Shown here: positions 51,065-60,364 of the stretch, piece after piece
Layout of the letters: the number at the start of each line of letters is the position of its first letter
How positions within the stretch are numbered: the stretch's first letter is position 1
Source of the DNA: Micromonospora sp. WMMD980
GTDB taxonomy: Bacteria > Actinomycetota > Actinomycetes > Mycobacteriales > Micromonosporaceae
NCBI RefSeq assembly: GCF_029626035.1
Contig: NZ_JARUBE010000003.1
Location: 1,798,001-1,862,000 of the forward strand
Length of the DNA stretch: 64,000 nucleotides
Direction of reading: 5' to 3'
Position numbers and translations under genes: made by a program
Notes under the pieces: generated by a model
Told to the model about the DNA's origin: nothing
Database searches by the model: none
What the model saw: the letters and a program-made list of their open reading frames with translations, nothing else

Positions 51065-52627
51065 TCACAGCTGGCCGGGGAAGAAGCCGTGCCGGGCCAG
51101 CGGCTCGACGATCTGGTGCTCCTCGTACGACAGGTGCGACAGCAGCGTGTCGGTGAGCAGATCCACCGCCTCCTGCAACGCGGTGAAGTCGCCGGGGGAG
51201 GCGACCAGCGCCACGAGCGCCCGGTCGACGCTCTCCACCACGCCGTGGATCACCACGTGCTCCTGCTCCAGGCGGTCGAGCACCGGCCCCAAGCCGGCGT
51301 CGGCGCGGCGCAGGTGCGGGAAGATCGACGCGTCCTCCAGGCCGTGGTGCTGGGTCACCACGGTGCAGTACGCGGCGCAGTAGGCGCCCAGGGTCCAGTC
51401 GTTCTGTCGCATGGTCATCTCGTTCAGCGCGGCCCGCGCGCCGCCCGGCGACACCGCCCCGCGCCGGACCTGGTCCAGCAGGTCGCGCACCTGGGCCAGC
51501 TCCTGGCGCAGGTGGTCGTGCACGTCCACCAGGTGCTGCCCGGCGGCCTGCCCGCGGGCCGGGTAGACGTGCCCGGGCGGCGGTGGAGGCGCGGTCGGAC
51601 GGGTCGTCTCGTCCCAGAGGCGGTGGGCGCTGCGCCGTACCCCCGGGTCGGGGGTGGGGGTGACCGCGAGCGTGCTCGGACCGCCGGCGACGGCCTGCTC
51701 CTCGACCACGGCGCGGGCCCCGCTGCCGGGCGCGGTGCGCTCGGCGGCGACCAGCTCCCGGACGGCCGGCGCCACCTCCTGGGCGAAGAGCTGGATGGCG
51801 CGCGGTTCGTCGCTGCCGAGGATGAACGTGGCGACGCCGTGTTCCAGGGTGAGGCCGGCGAGCTGCTCGATCCACTGCTCCGGCGGCCCGGCCAGGAAGC
51901 CGGTGGACGAGCGGGCGAACGTGCCGGTGACGTTGAGCATCCGGCGGATCGCCGCCGGATCGCGCCCGGCGGCCCGCGCGCCCTCGTCGACGAGCGCGTT
52001 GAGCGCCGGCAGGTCGTCCGGCCCCTTCGGCAGGTACGACAGGGACGGCAGCCAGCCGTCCGCGGCCCGGCCGACCAGCCGCAACATGCGCGGCTTGTAC
52101 GCGCCCACCCAGATGCCCACCGGGTGCGCGGGCGCCGGTCCGCGCTTCGCGCCGACCACCCGGTAGTGCTCCCCGTCCACCCGGATCATCCCGCGCCGCC
52201 CGGTGTCCCAGACCTCGCGGACGACCTGGATCGCCTCGTCGAGAGCGTCGACCGCCGCGCCGGGGGAGAGCCGCCGCCCGCCGGTCGCCTCGATCGCGTC
52301 CCAGAACGCGCCCGCGCCCAACCCCAGCTCGACCCGGCCGCCGGTGAGCAGGTCCAGGCTGGCCACGCTGCGGGCCAGCACCACCGGTTGGCGCAGCGGC
52401 AGGTTGAGCACGTTGCCGGCCAACCCGATCCGGACGGTCGCGGCGGCCACGTACGACATCAGCGTCCAGGTGTCCAGGAAGCCCGGTTGGTAGGGGTGGT
52501 CCTGGAAGGTGACCAGGTCGAGCCCGGCCTGTTCGCAGAGCGTGGCCAGCGCGACCACCTGGTCGGGGTGACCGGCGGCGGGGGTGAGGAAGCCACCGAA
52601 TGCCAGCTCGTGTCCGTGGTCGGTCAT
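51065..52627 (-). CDS. LLM-type flavin/F420 oxidoreductase fused to a hemerythrin domain
   Basis: This is a 520-residue fusion. Residues ~1-320 are a luciferase-like TIM barrel (FGGFLTPAAGHPDQVVALA, LARSVASLDLLTGGRVELGLGAG, GAYKPRMLRLVGR), commonly F420- or FMN-dependent. After a Pro-rich linker (PTAPPPPPGHVYPA), the last ~150 residues form a hemerythrin domain with HDHLRQEL, QHHGLEDASIFPHL, EQEHVVIHG and SHLSYEEH, enough His/Glu for a di-iron site. ATG 52627 starts MTDHGHELAF. The fusion suggests redox or oxygen sensing coupled to flavin chemistry; substrate unknown. Confidence 0.88.
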   Translation of the reverse strand: MTDHGHELAFGGFLTPAAGHPDQVVALATLCEQAGLDLVTFQDHPYQPGFLDTWTLMSYVAAATVRIGLAGNVLNLPLRQPVVLARSVASLDLLTGGRVELGLGAGAFWDAIEATGGRRLSPGAAVDALDEAIQVVREVWDTGRRGMIRVDGEHYRVVGAKRGPAPAHPVGIWVGAYKPRMLRLVGRAADGWLPSLSYLPKGPDDLPALNALVDEGARAAGRDPAAIRRMLNVTGTFARSSTGFLAGPPEQWIEQLAGLTLEHGVATFILGSDEPRAIQLFAQEVAPAVRELVAAERTAPGSGARAVVEEQAVAGGPSTLAVTPTPDPGVRRSAHRLWDETTRPTAPPPPPGHVYPARGQAAGQHLVDVHDHLRQELAQVRDLLDQVRRGAVSPGGARAALNEMTMRQNDWTLGAYCAAYCTVVTQHHGLEDASIFPHLRRADAGLGPVLDRLEQEHVVIHGVVESVDRALVALVASPGDFTALQEAVDLLTDTLLSHLSYEEHQIVEPLARHGFFPGQL

Positions 52628-52761
52628 CCGTCCCACTCCTCGCGTGATCTTGCCTGGTCCCGCCCCACGGTAGCTCCACCAGCGCGCCGGCGACGGTGGA
52701 CCCGCCACCGTGGACGCGGTAGTCCGGTCGGGTGAAGAACGTCACAAGAAGTAGGCGATAG

Positions 52762-53649
<888 letters not shown>

Positions 53650-53755
53650 TCCCCGGCTCGCGGCGTTCCCGCGGTCCGTGCGGGTGCCGTGTCCGCGACA
53701 CATCCTGCGGGTCGGTGGCACGAGTCCTCGGGACGCGTCGTGGCGACCGGGGACG

Positions 53756-53788
53756 GAACGCCCGGCCGGGTCATCCGGTCGGGCGTTC
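53756..53788 (+). terminator. Hairpin downstream of the Rpf gene
   Basis: GAACGCCCG (53756-53764) pairs with CGGGCGTTC (53780-53788), with further pairing inside the loop. It lies about 107 bases after the stop and before the YbaB-like gene. Confidence 0.65.
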
Positions 53789-53929
53789 GCCGTCGCGACA
53801 CGCCGGGGTCCTGGGCGTCCGTCCTGCTCCCGGCGTCGACGGTCGGCCGGGCGCGGCGGTTGACGAGGTTCCGTCGCCGGTGGTTGCTATGGTCACGAGG
53901 CTCGGCTAAGACGTGAAGAAAGCGCGGAT

Positions 53930-54379
53930 ATGACCAACGATGCGTTCTCGGCCGCCGCGAGCCTCGACGAGCTGCTGACCCGCACGCAACAGGCGCTGGC
54001 CGCGATGCGGTCCCGGGCCTGCGTGCTCGCCGACGGCGAGCCGGGTGAGCTGCTCCGGGCCGAGGGGGCGGCCGCCGGTGGCCGGGTCCGGGCGGTCGCC
54101 GTCCAGGGTGGCCGGTTGCACTCGGTCGTCGTCGACCCGGAATTGGCCGGCGTGTCGCTGGAGGTCCTCTGCGGACATCTGGTCGACGCCGTCAACGACG
54201 CGTTGAGCGAGTTGGACACGCGGGTCGGCGACTCCGCCCGGGCGGACACCGACGCGCTCGCCGCCCGGCTCGGCGGCCTGCCCGACCAGGCGGAGCTGTT
54301 CAGTCGGACGGTGCACGAGGTGGCCGCGCGCATCCGCCGCGACCGGGACGCGGCGACCCGCGCCGCCCACCCAGCCTGA
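53930..54379 (+). CDS. YbaB/EbfC-family DNA-binding-like protein
   Basis: This is a 149-residue protein with a coiled N-terminal helix (LDELLTRTQQALAAMRSRA), a beta sheet with GRVRAVAVQGGRLHSVVVDPEL, and the characteristic C-terminal LCGHLVDAVNDALSELD of the YbaB/EbfC fold. These proteins often bind DNA as nucleoid-associated dimers; actinobacterial paralogs also occur next to ESX or secreted-protein genes. No such partners are seen here. ATG 53930 has AAGAAAGCGC upstream, a weak binding site. Confidence 0.75.
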   Translation: MTNDAFSAAASLDELLTRTQQALAAMRSRACVLADGEPGELLRAEGAAAGGRVRAVAVQGGRLHSVVVDPELAGVSLEVLCGHLVDAVNDALSELDTRVGDSARADTDALAARLGGLPDQAELFSRTVHEVAARIRRDRDAATRAAHPA

Positions 54380-54656
54380 GCGGTCATCCGTGCCTGAGCG
54401 GCCACCGCTGTCTGAGTGCCAGCCGCATGGCCGGTCGCCCGGCCTTGCGTGTCGGCCCGTCCGACGGCGAGCGGTCCCGCCGTGCCGCCCGCTGTCCCGG
54501 CACTGGCGGGACGCGCGACATGTGCGCCGTCCTCTTCCTGCTGTTCGGGATTGCGCTCCCGAACAGTGGGAGCGGCCGACCCGGGCCGGGCCGGGAGTTG
54601 GAGACACGGAACGGCCGGCCGTCTCCGAGGAGGACGGCCGGCCGCTCGCGTCGGGG
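54380..54656. terminator. Intergenic region with two perfect hairpins
   Basis: No ORF is supported. CTGTTCGGG (54541-54549) pairs with CCCGAACAG (54558-54566). CGGCCGGCCGTC (54612-54623) pairs perfectly over 12 bases with GACGGCCGGCCG (54633-54644), 13 bases beyond the M4 peptidase stop; this second hairpin is a convincing terminator for that gene. Near-repeated TGAGCGG/TGAGTGCC phrases at 54379-54420 are unexplained. Confidence 0.6.
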
Positions 54657-56717
54657 TCAGCTCAGCGTGACCGCGGTGTCGTCGACGACGAAGGACGTCT
54701 GGAGGGAGGCGTCCTCCACGCCGCTGAAGGAGATGGACGCCGTGGTGCCGGCCAGCGACGAGATGTTGAAGGATCGCTGCGCGTAACCGGTGGCCTTGTT
54801 CAGGTTGGAGTAGGTGGCGAGCGTGGTGCCGCCGGCCTTGACGGTCAGCTTGTCGTAGGCGGTGGTCGTGGTGGACTCCGCGCTGTCGATGTGCAGCCAG
54901 AACGTCAGGGTCGCCTTGCACCCGGCCGGGATGGTGACCGACTGGCTGAGCGTGTCGGTGTGCGAGGAGCCGTAGCCGTCGAGCCACGCCTTGTACGAGC
55001 CGCCGTGCGCCGCCTGGCCGCTGTCGGTGGTGATGACGCCGGAGGAGGCGCTCCAGCTCACGTTGCCCGACTCGAAGCCGGGGTTGGCCAGCTTGTTGCC
55101 GGAGCAGCCGCCCGAGGGCGGGGTGGTGGTGGCGGTCGGCGTGGGAGTGGTGCCGCCAGAGCAGGTCGGGTCGCCGGACTGCGCCGGCACGCTGACCGCG
55201 TCCCAGGCCGCCTTGACCGTGTTGAACTCGGTGCAGCCGGTCGGGTAGAGGTTCTTGGCCGCCTGCAACGTCCAGGTGCGGTACTTGAGGTAGGACGAGG
55301 ACGAGGTCTTCAGCAGCATCGCGTTGTACATGATCTTGATGGCCTTCTGGATGCCCAGACCGGTCACGCTGCCGCCGTTGCAGGTGGAGCTGGTCGGCTG
55401 CCCGTTGGTGGGGCTGTTGCCGTTGGCCAGCAGGTAGAACCAGTGGTTGCCGGGGCCGGCGGAGGCGTGCACCTCGCCACCGGGGACGCTGCTGGAGTAG
55501 CAGTTCGGGTCGCCGAGCGCGCCCGGGTTGTACATGTTGCGGATCGGGCCGGAGCCGACCAGGTTGATCTTCTCGCCGACCAGGAAGTCCGGCGCGTCGT
55601 AGCTGGACGGCTCGTTGGCGAACCACTCGGTGGCCGCGCCGAACGTGTCCGCCACGAACTCCTGGGTGCCGCCCCGGGAGATGCCGCCCGGGGTGTGGTC
55701 GTCGATGCCGTGGCCGATCTCGTGGGCCACCACGTCCAGCGAGCCGATCCACTGGCCGGCGGTGTTCTTGCCGATCTGCACCTGGCTGCCGTCGTAGTAG
55801 GCGTTCTGGTCGTTCAGGCCCACCCGGATCGGCCAGTAGCCGCCGTTGCCGTCGGCGCCGTTGCGGCCCAGCCACTGGCTGAGCATCTTGTGCTCGGTCT
55901 GCGCGGCGAACAGCGCGTCGACGCAGCCGGTCTCCCGGTTGGTGGCGGTGCCGTTGCCCCAGGCGTCGTCGGTGCCGCTGAACGTGGTGTTGTTCGCGGC
56001 GTCCTGGCAGCTCAGGTTCGTGACGGTCGGGTCCTTCATGGTGTAGGTGCTGCCCGACTTGGTGGTGTTCAAGGTGAGCGGGCTCGGCCCGTTCCAGGCG
56101 CCGGTGCCGGTGCCGGCGACGACGTGCTCCTGCGTGCCCAGGACCGCGCCGGTCCGGGCGTCGACGTCCACGGTGAGCCGGCTGGGGCCGTCGGCGTTGG
56201 TGCCGCGCACGGTCGTCTCCCAGGCCAGCGCCGGGCTGGCGCCGAGCGTGTAGACGACAAGCGTGGTGCCCTCGACCGAGCTGACGGTCTTGAGCTGGGC
56301 GCGTGCCTTCTTCGCGGCGGCGGCCGAGGTCAGCTTCGGGGTGGTGGCGAGCGCGCCGATCGGCCGCTGCTGGGCGACCGAGGCGTACTTCAGGTTGCCG
56401 GCGGCGTCGGTGGCGAGCACGAAGTCGCCGCCGACCACCGGCAGTCCCTTGTAGGTGCGCTCGTAGGGCACGTACTGGGTGCCCTCGGAGGAGATGACCG
56501 GCTTCTGCACGAACGCGTCGTCGGAACCGGCCTGGAGGTAGGCGGGGCGGTCCGCGACCAGTGCGCGGGCCGAGTCGGCCGCCGCCGCGCGGGCCTGGGC
56601 GGGGTTGGGGGCGGCGGGCCCGGGGGGCGCGGCCTGCACGGCCGCGGCGGTGCCGGCGGCGATCACGCCGGCCGCGGCCGCGCCGGTGAGCGCGGCGAGG
56701 CGAGGTGAGAGCTTCAA
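54657..56717 (-). CDS. Secreted M4-family (thermolysin-like) metalloprotease
   Basis: This is a 686-residue secreted zinc protease. It starts with TTG 56717, preceded by AGGAG nine bases away, and begins a signal peptide (RLAALTGAAAAGVIAAGTAAA). A propeptide with FTP and PepSY-like segments (residues ~45-195) precedes the M4 catalytic domain: HEIGH zinc motif at residues 332-336 and the third-ligand Glu in GGTQEFVADTFG at ~353. A Thr/Pro linker leads to a C-terminal ~130-residue beta-sandwich (LANPGFESGNVSWSASSG), probably a carbohydrate-binding-like or P-domain-like module. It is monocistronic, with a strong terminator after it. Confidence 0.93.
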   Translation of the reverse strand: MKLSPRLAALTGAAAAGVIAAGTAAAVQAAPPGPAAPNPAQARAAAADSARALVADRPAYLQAGSDDAFVQKPVISSEGTQYVPYERTYKGLPVVGGDFVLATDAAGNLKYASVAQQRPIGALATTPKLTSAAAAKKARAQLKTVSSVEGTTLVVYTLGASPALAWETTVRGTNADGPSRLTVDVDARTGAVLGTQEHVVAGTGTGAWNGPSPLTLNTTKSGSTYTMKDPTVTNLSCQDAANNTTFSGTDDAWGNGTATNRETGCVDALFAAQTEHKMLSQWLGRNGADGNGGYWPIRVGLNDQNAYYDGSQVQIGKNTAGQWIGSLDVVAHEIGHGIDDHTPGGISRGGTQEFVADTFGAATEWFANEPSSYDAPDFLVGEKINLVGSGPIRNMYNPGALGDPNCYSSSVPGGEVHASAGPGNHWFYLLANGNSPTNGQPTSSTCNGGSVTGLGIQKAIKIMYNAMLLKTSSSSYLKYRTWTLQAAKNLYPTGCTEFNTVKAAWDAVSVPAQSGDPTCSGGTTPTPTATTTPPSGGCSGNKLANPGFESGNVSWSASSGVITTDSGQAAHGGSYKAWLDGYGSSHTDTLSQSVTIPAGCKATLTFWLHIDSAESTTTTAYDKLTVKAGGTTLATYSNLNKATGYAQRSFNISSLAGTTASISFSGVEDASLQTSFVVDDTAVTLS

Positions 56718-57076
56718 GGGGGTTTGCTCCTGTTCCTAGGCGCGCCGCACGGAGCCCGGTGGGGTCGGGCGGCGCGATGGTGCGAGGCGGGGGTGACGGC
56801 CGGTCACCGGAGCTGCCGGCGTGGCTCCGGGTCGACAGATCGACCGTCGTGAGCCGCCGGGGGTCGACGACTCGCTGGTGCACGATCACACGCCGTCGGA
56901 GCCGTGAGCAATGGGTGACCTGGGCAACCGACTCCTGCCGGACACCCGGCGGTCGCCCCGGATTCAGGAAGCAATGATCTTCAATAGCCCCTGATCAGGG
57001 CGAACATTGTTGGTAGTGGACGAGTCCATGGCCGATCTGGGATCAATGCCGCAGTTCCCGAATGGTGCACAGAGTT
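56718..57076. other. Gap between the M4 protease and PBP genes
   Basis: These 359 bases show no supported gene. CCCTGATCAGGG (56989-57000) is a perfect palindrome in an AT-richer patch (CAATGATCTTCAATAG) that may hold PBP termination or protease promoter elements. GTCGACAGATCGAC (56832-56845) is a second short inverted repeat. I see nothing else. Confidence 0.4.
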
Positions 57077-59425
57077 TCAGCGCGGTCCCCGGGTCCTCGT
57101 CGGCGGCCCGCCGGGCGGCGTCGTCAGTGAGGGCGACAGGGTCGGCCGCGGTCCGGGCCGCCGGCTCGGGCTGGGACTCGCACTCGACGGAGTCGCGCTC
57201 GCGGTCGGCGACCCGGACGGCGACGCGGACGGGCTCGGCGCGGAGCTGCTCGGGACCGGCGCCGACGGGCTCGGCTCCGGCGCGTCGCCGGGAAAGGCCG
57301 GCTCGCGGAAGCGGTACTTGTCCGGGTCGAGCTTCATCGCCGCGGTGGCCCGGGTCATGAACTGGCGCCAGATCGGCGCGGCCCCGGTCGAGCCGTACAC
57401 CTCGTAGCTGCCGCCCGTCGTCCGCAGCGGCTTGCCGTCGGTGGTGCCCAGCCAGACCGCCGAGGCGAGGGCGCCGGTCCACCCCACCATCCAGGTGTGC
57501 ACGTTCTTGGTGGTGCTCTGCCCGGCCTGCCACGTGCCGGTCTTGCCGGCGGAGTCCCAGCCGTTGTCGAGCCGGGCCGCCCGGACCCGGCGCAGCGTCC
57601 AGTCGAGCTGGTTCACCGCCTCGGCGTCGAGATCGAGGTCGGTCTGCCGTAGCTGCTCGGTCCACACCTTGTCGTCGTCCTTGGTCACCGAACGGACGAA
57701 GTGCGCGTCGGCGCGCCTGCCGCCGGCCGCGAACGTGGCCATCCCGTTCGCGTGGTCCTGCACGGTGATGCCGTACTGGCCGATGCCGACCTCGGTGGAG
57801 AAGTGCTCCGCCAACTCGTCGGCCGGGTCGTCACGCAGGTCGACCCGTTGCGGCCGCGGGTTGCCCCGCACCGTCTCCCACATCGACCCCACGCCGGCCT
57901 GCCGGGCCGTCTCGATGACCTTCGCGGTGCCCAGCTTCTCGGTCAGCTCGAAGTAGGTGACGTTCAACGAGGCGACCGTGGCCTCCCAGAGCGCGCAGTC
58001 CGGCTGGCACGACGCGTGCTCGGCGTTGCGGATCGGCCCGGCCGCGCTGCCCCGGGTCCGGCCGGAGGCGGGGAACTCCTTGGTGTCCGGCGAGTCGAAC
58101 CGCTGCTTCACCGACATGCCGTCGCGCACGGCGGCGGCCAGGTCGTACACCTTGAACGACGACCCCGGCGGATGCTGGCCGAAGCCACGCGCCTGGCCCT
58201 GCTCGTCGGTGTACCAGCCGGCGTAGTCGGCGCCCGAGCCGCGGTCGCCGCCGTAGTAGCCGAGCACCCGCCCGGTGCCCGGCTCCACCGCGACCAGCGC
58301 CGCCTGCCAGTTCTTCGGCTGGCCGCGGACCGCCGCCGGCGCGGTGTCCCGGCGGATGTCCGCCGCCGCCTCGGCCGCGTCCTGCACCCGCTTGTCGACC
58401 GTGGTCACGATCCGGTAGCCGCCGTCGCGGATCACCTCGTCCGGCTTGCCGCGGAACGGCTCGCTCCGCCGCAGCTCCGCCAGCACGTGGTTGACCACCA
58501 GACCGGTCGGCCGGTCCAGGTCGGAGTCGCCCGCGTCGCGGTCGATCGGTCGCACCGTGTCCGGGTACGCCAGATCCACCGCCTGCTGCGGAGTCAGGTA
58601 ACCGAGCTTCACCATGCCGTCGCGGATGTAGTTCCAGCGGTCGATCGAGTTCCGCTTCGCGAGGGCGTTGCGGCGCGGGTCGTAACCCGGTGCGCCCTGC
58701 GGGTCCGCCGGGTCCGCCTCCGGCTGCTTCACCATGGCGCAGAGCACCATCGCCTCGGCCGGGGTGAGCTGCTGCGCCGCCGGCGCGTCGCGGCGCACGG
58801 TCTTGCCGAAGAACGTCTGCGCGGCCGCCTCGATGCCGTAGGCGCCCCGGCCGAACGGGACCGTGTTCAGGTAGAAGCCGAGGATCTCCTCCTTGCTGTA
58901 CTTGTCGTCGAGCTTCCAGGCGATGACCGCTTCGCGCAGCTTGCGGGAGTAGGTGACCCCACGCAGGTCGGCGGCGACCCGCGCGTACTGCTGGGTCAGC
59001 GTGGAGGCGCCCTGCCGCTGGCCGCCGCTGACGTTCGCCCAGGCGGCGCGCAGCACGCCCTTGACGTCGATGCCGCGGTTGGTCCAGAACGTCCGGTCCT
59101 CGGCCGCCACGATGGCCTGCTTCGCCGAGTCGTTCATCGCCTCGTACGGGACGATCGTGCGGTTCTGCGCGCCCAGCTTCGCCATCGGGGTGCGGCCGTC
59201 GGCGTAGAGGACCGTGGTCGACTCGGGCAGCTTCAGGTCGGTGGGCGTCGGCACCGAGTCGAAGTAGTAGCCGCCGGCGACCAGCCCGGCCCCGGCGAGC
59301 AGCGCGCATACCGCCAGCACGACCAGCAGTCGCCGCCCCCGCCGTCGCGGTCGCCTCGGGACCGCGCCGTTGTCTCCGCTGTGCCGCACGCGATGCCTCC
59401 GACTGCTCGGCCGAATCGTGTCCAT
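57077..59425 (-). CDS. Bifunctional penicillin-binding protein (class A, GT51 + transpeptidase)
   Basis: This is a 782-residue class A PBP that polymerises and cross-links peptidoglycan. After a basic N-terminus and one membrane helix (RLLVVLAVCALLAGAGLVAG), the GT51 domain shows AAEDRTFWTNRGID and QGASTLTQQYAR with catalytic Glu. The transpeptidase has SxxK in PPGSSFKVYDL, SLN in VASLNVTYFE, and KTG in GKTGTWQAG. The tail is a Ser/Pro-rich low-complexity stretch of about 70 residues. ATG 59425 is the family-like start; GTG forms further in are possible. It is divergent from the nucleotidyltransferase. Confidence 0.93.
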   Translation of the reverse strand: MDTIRPSSRRHRVRHSGDNGAVPRRPRRRGRRLLVVLAVCALLAGAGLVAGGYYFDSVPTPTDLKLPESTTVLYADGRTPMAKLGAQNRTIVPYEAMNDSAKQAIVAAEDRTFWTNRGIDVKGVLRAAWANVSGGQRQGASTLTQQYARVAADLRGVTYSRKLREAVIAWKLDDKYSKEEILGFYLNTVPFGRGAYGIEAAAQTFFGKTVRRDAPAAQQLTPAEAMVLCAMVKQPEADPADPQGAPGYDPRRNALAKRNSIDRWNYIRDGMVKLGYLTPQQAVDLAYPDTVRPIDRDAGDSDLDRPTGLVVNHVLAELRRSEPFRGKPDEVIRDGGYRIVTTVDKRVQDAAEAAADIRRDTAPAAVRGQPKNWQAALVAVEPGTGRVLGYYGGDRGSGADYAGWYTDEQGQARGFGQHPPGSSFKVYDLAAAVRDGMSVKQRFDSPDTKEFPASGRTRGSAAGPIRNAEHASCQPDCALWEATVASLNVTYFELTEKLGTAKVIETARQAGVGSMWETVRGNPRPQRVDLRDDPADELAEHFSTEVGIGQYGITVQDHANGMATFAAGGRRADAHFVRSVTKDDDKVWTEQLRQTDLDLDAEAVNQLDWTLRRVRAARLDNGWDSAGKTGTWQAGQSTTKNVHTWMVGWTGALASAVWLGTTDGKPLRTTGGSYEVYGSTGAAPIWRQFMTRATAAMKLDPDKYRFREPAFPGDAPEPSPSAPVPSSSAPSPSASPSGSPTASATPSSASPSPSRRPGPRPTLSPSLTTPPGGPPTRTRGPR

Positions 59426-59534
59426 GCCCGGCTCGCAGGCTAACCGACCTGCGCCGACGGCACCGGCCGGCGCGGCCGGTGCGGCCACCCGACCCGGCCG
59501 GCGTCGCCGGTGACCGGACGGGCAGGATGCGGGC

Positions 59535-60362
59535 ATGCGCGACGACGTACGCGGATACCTCGCCGAACTCGTCCGGCGGGCCCGGGACGTGCTCGGCGAC
59601 GAGCTGGTCGGCGCGTACGCGGCCGGCTCGCTCGGCCTGGGCGCCTACCAGCCCGGACGCAGCGACGTGGACGTGGCGTTGCTGGTCGCCGCGCCGCCGT
59701 CGGCCGCCGCGAAGCGGACGCTGGTGGACCGGCTGCGGCACGGGTCGCTGCCCTGCCCGGCGCGCGGCCTGGAACTTGTCGTCTACCGGCGCGACGTGGC
59801 CGCCTCCGGCACCGGTGAGCCGGACTTCGCGCTGGAGCTGAACACCGGCGCCACGATGCCGTTCCGGGCCACCTACGACCCGGCCGACCGGCCCGGAGCG
59901 GACGGGCGGTTCTGGTACGCGCTGGACCGCAGCATCCTGCGCCAGTCCGGGCTGACCCTGCTCGGCCCGTCCGCCGCCGCCGCGTTCGCCGACCCGGACC
60001 CGGCGACGCTGCGGGCGCTGCTGGTGGACGCGCTGCGGTGGTGGCTGGCGCGGCCCACGCCGCCCGGCGACGCGCCCGCCCCGGGCGCGGAGGACGCGGT
60101 GCTCGGGGCCTGCCGCGCGCTGGTGCGCTGCCGCGACGGCGTCTGGCTGGGCAAGGTCGACGCCGGACGCCGGGTGGCCGCCGACGACCCGGACGCCGCG
60201 CTGATCCACCAGGCGGTCGCCGCCCGCGCGGGCGGGCCGCCGCCGTCCGGGCCGGCCGCCCGGGCGTTCCAGCGCCGGGTGCTGGCGCGGATCGAGGCCG
60301 GCGGCCGACACTCCACCGGCCCCACCAGGGCGGGAACTAGGGTGGGCGGGGGAGGTGCGTGA
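59535..60362 (+). CDS. Nucleotidyltransferase (aminoglycoside adenylyltransferase-like)
   Basis: This is a 275-residue protein with the minimal nucleotidyltransferase motif AAGSLGLGAYQPGRSDVDV (G-S and D-x-D) near residues 29-47, followed by DUF4111-like helical C-terminal region (LLVDALRWWLARPTPP, CRALVRCRDGVWLGK). This combination is typical of AadA-type spectinomycin/streptomycin adenylyltransferase relatives in actinomycetes, though activity on antibiotics is not certain. It ends two bases before the next gene's ATG, so the two may be co-transcribed. Confidence 0.85.
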   Translation: MRDDVRGYLAELVRRARDVLGDELVGAYAAGSLGLGAYQPGRSDVDVALLVAAPPSAAAKRTLVDRLRHGSLPCPARGLELVVYRRDVAASGTGEPDFALELNTGATMPFRATYDPADRPGADGRFWYALDRSILRQSGLTLLGPSAAAAFADPDPATLRALLVDALRWWLARPTPPGDAPAPGAEDAVLGACRALVRCRDGVWLGKVDAGRRVAADDPDAALIHQAVAARAGGPPPSGPAARAFQRRVLARIEAGGRHSTGPTRAGTRVGGGGA

Positions 60363-60364
60363 TC

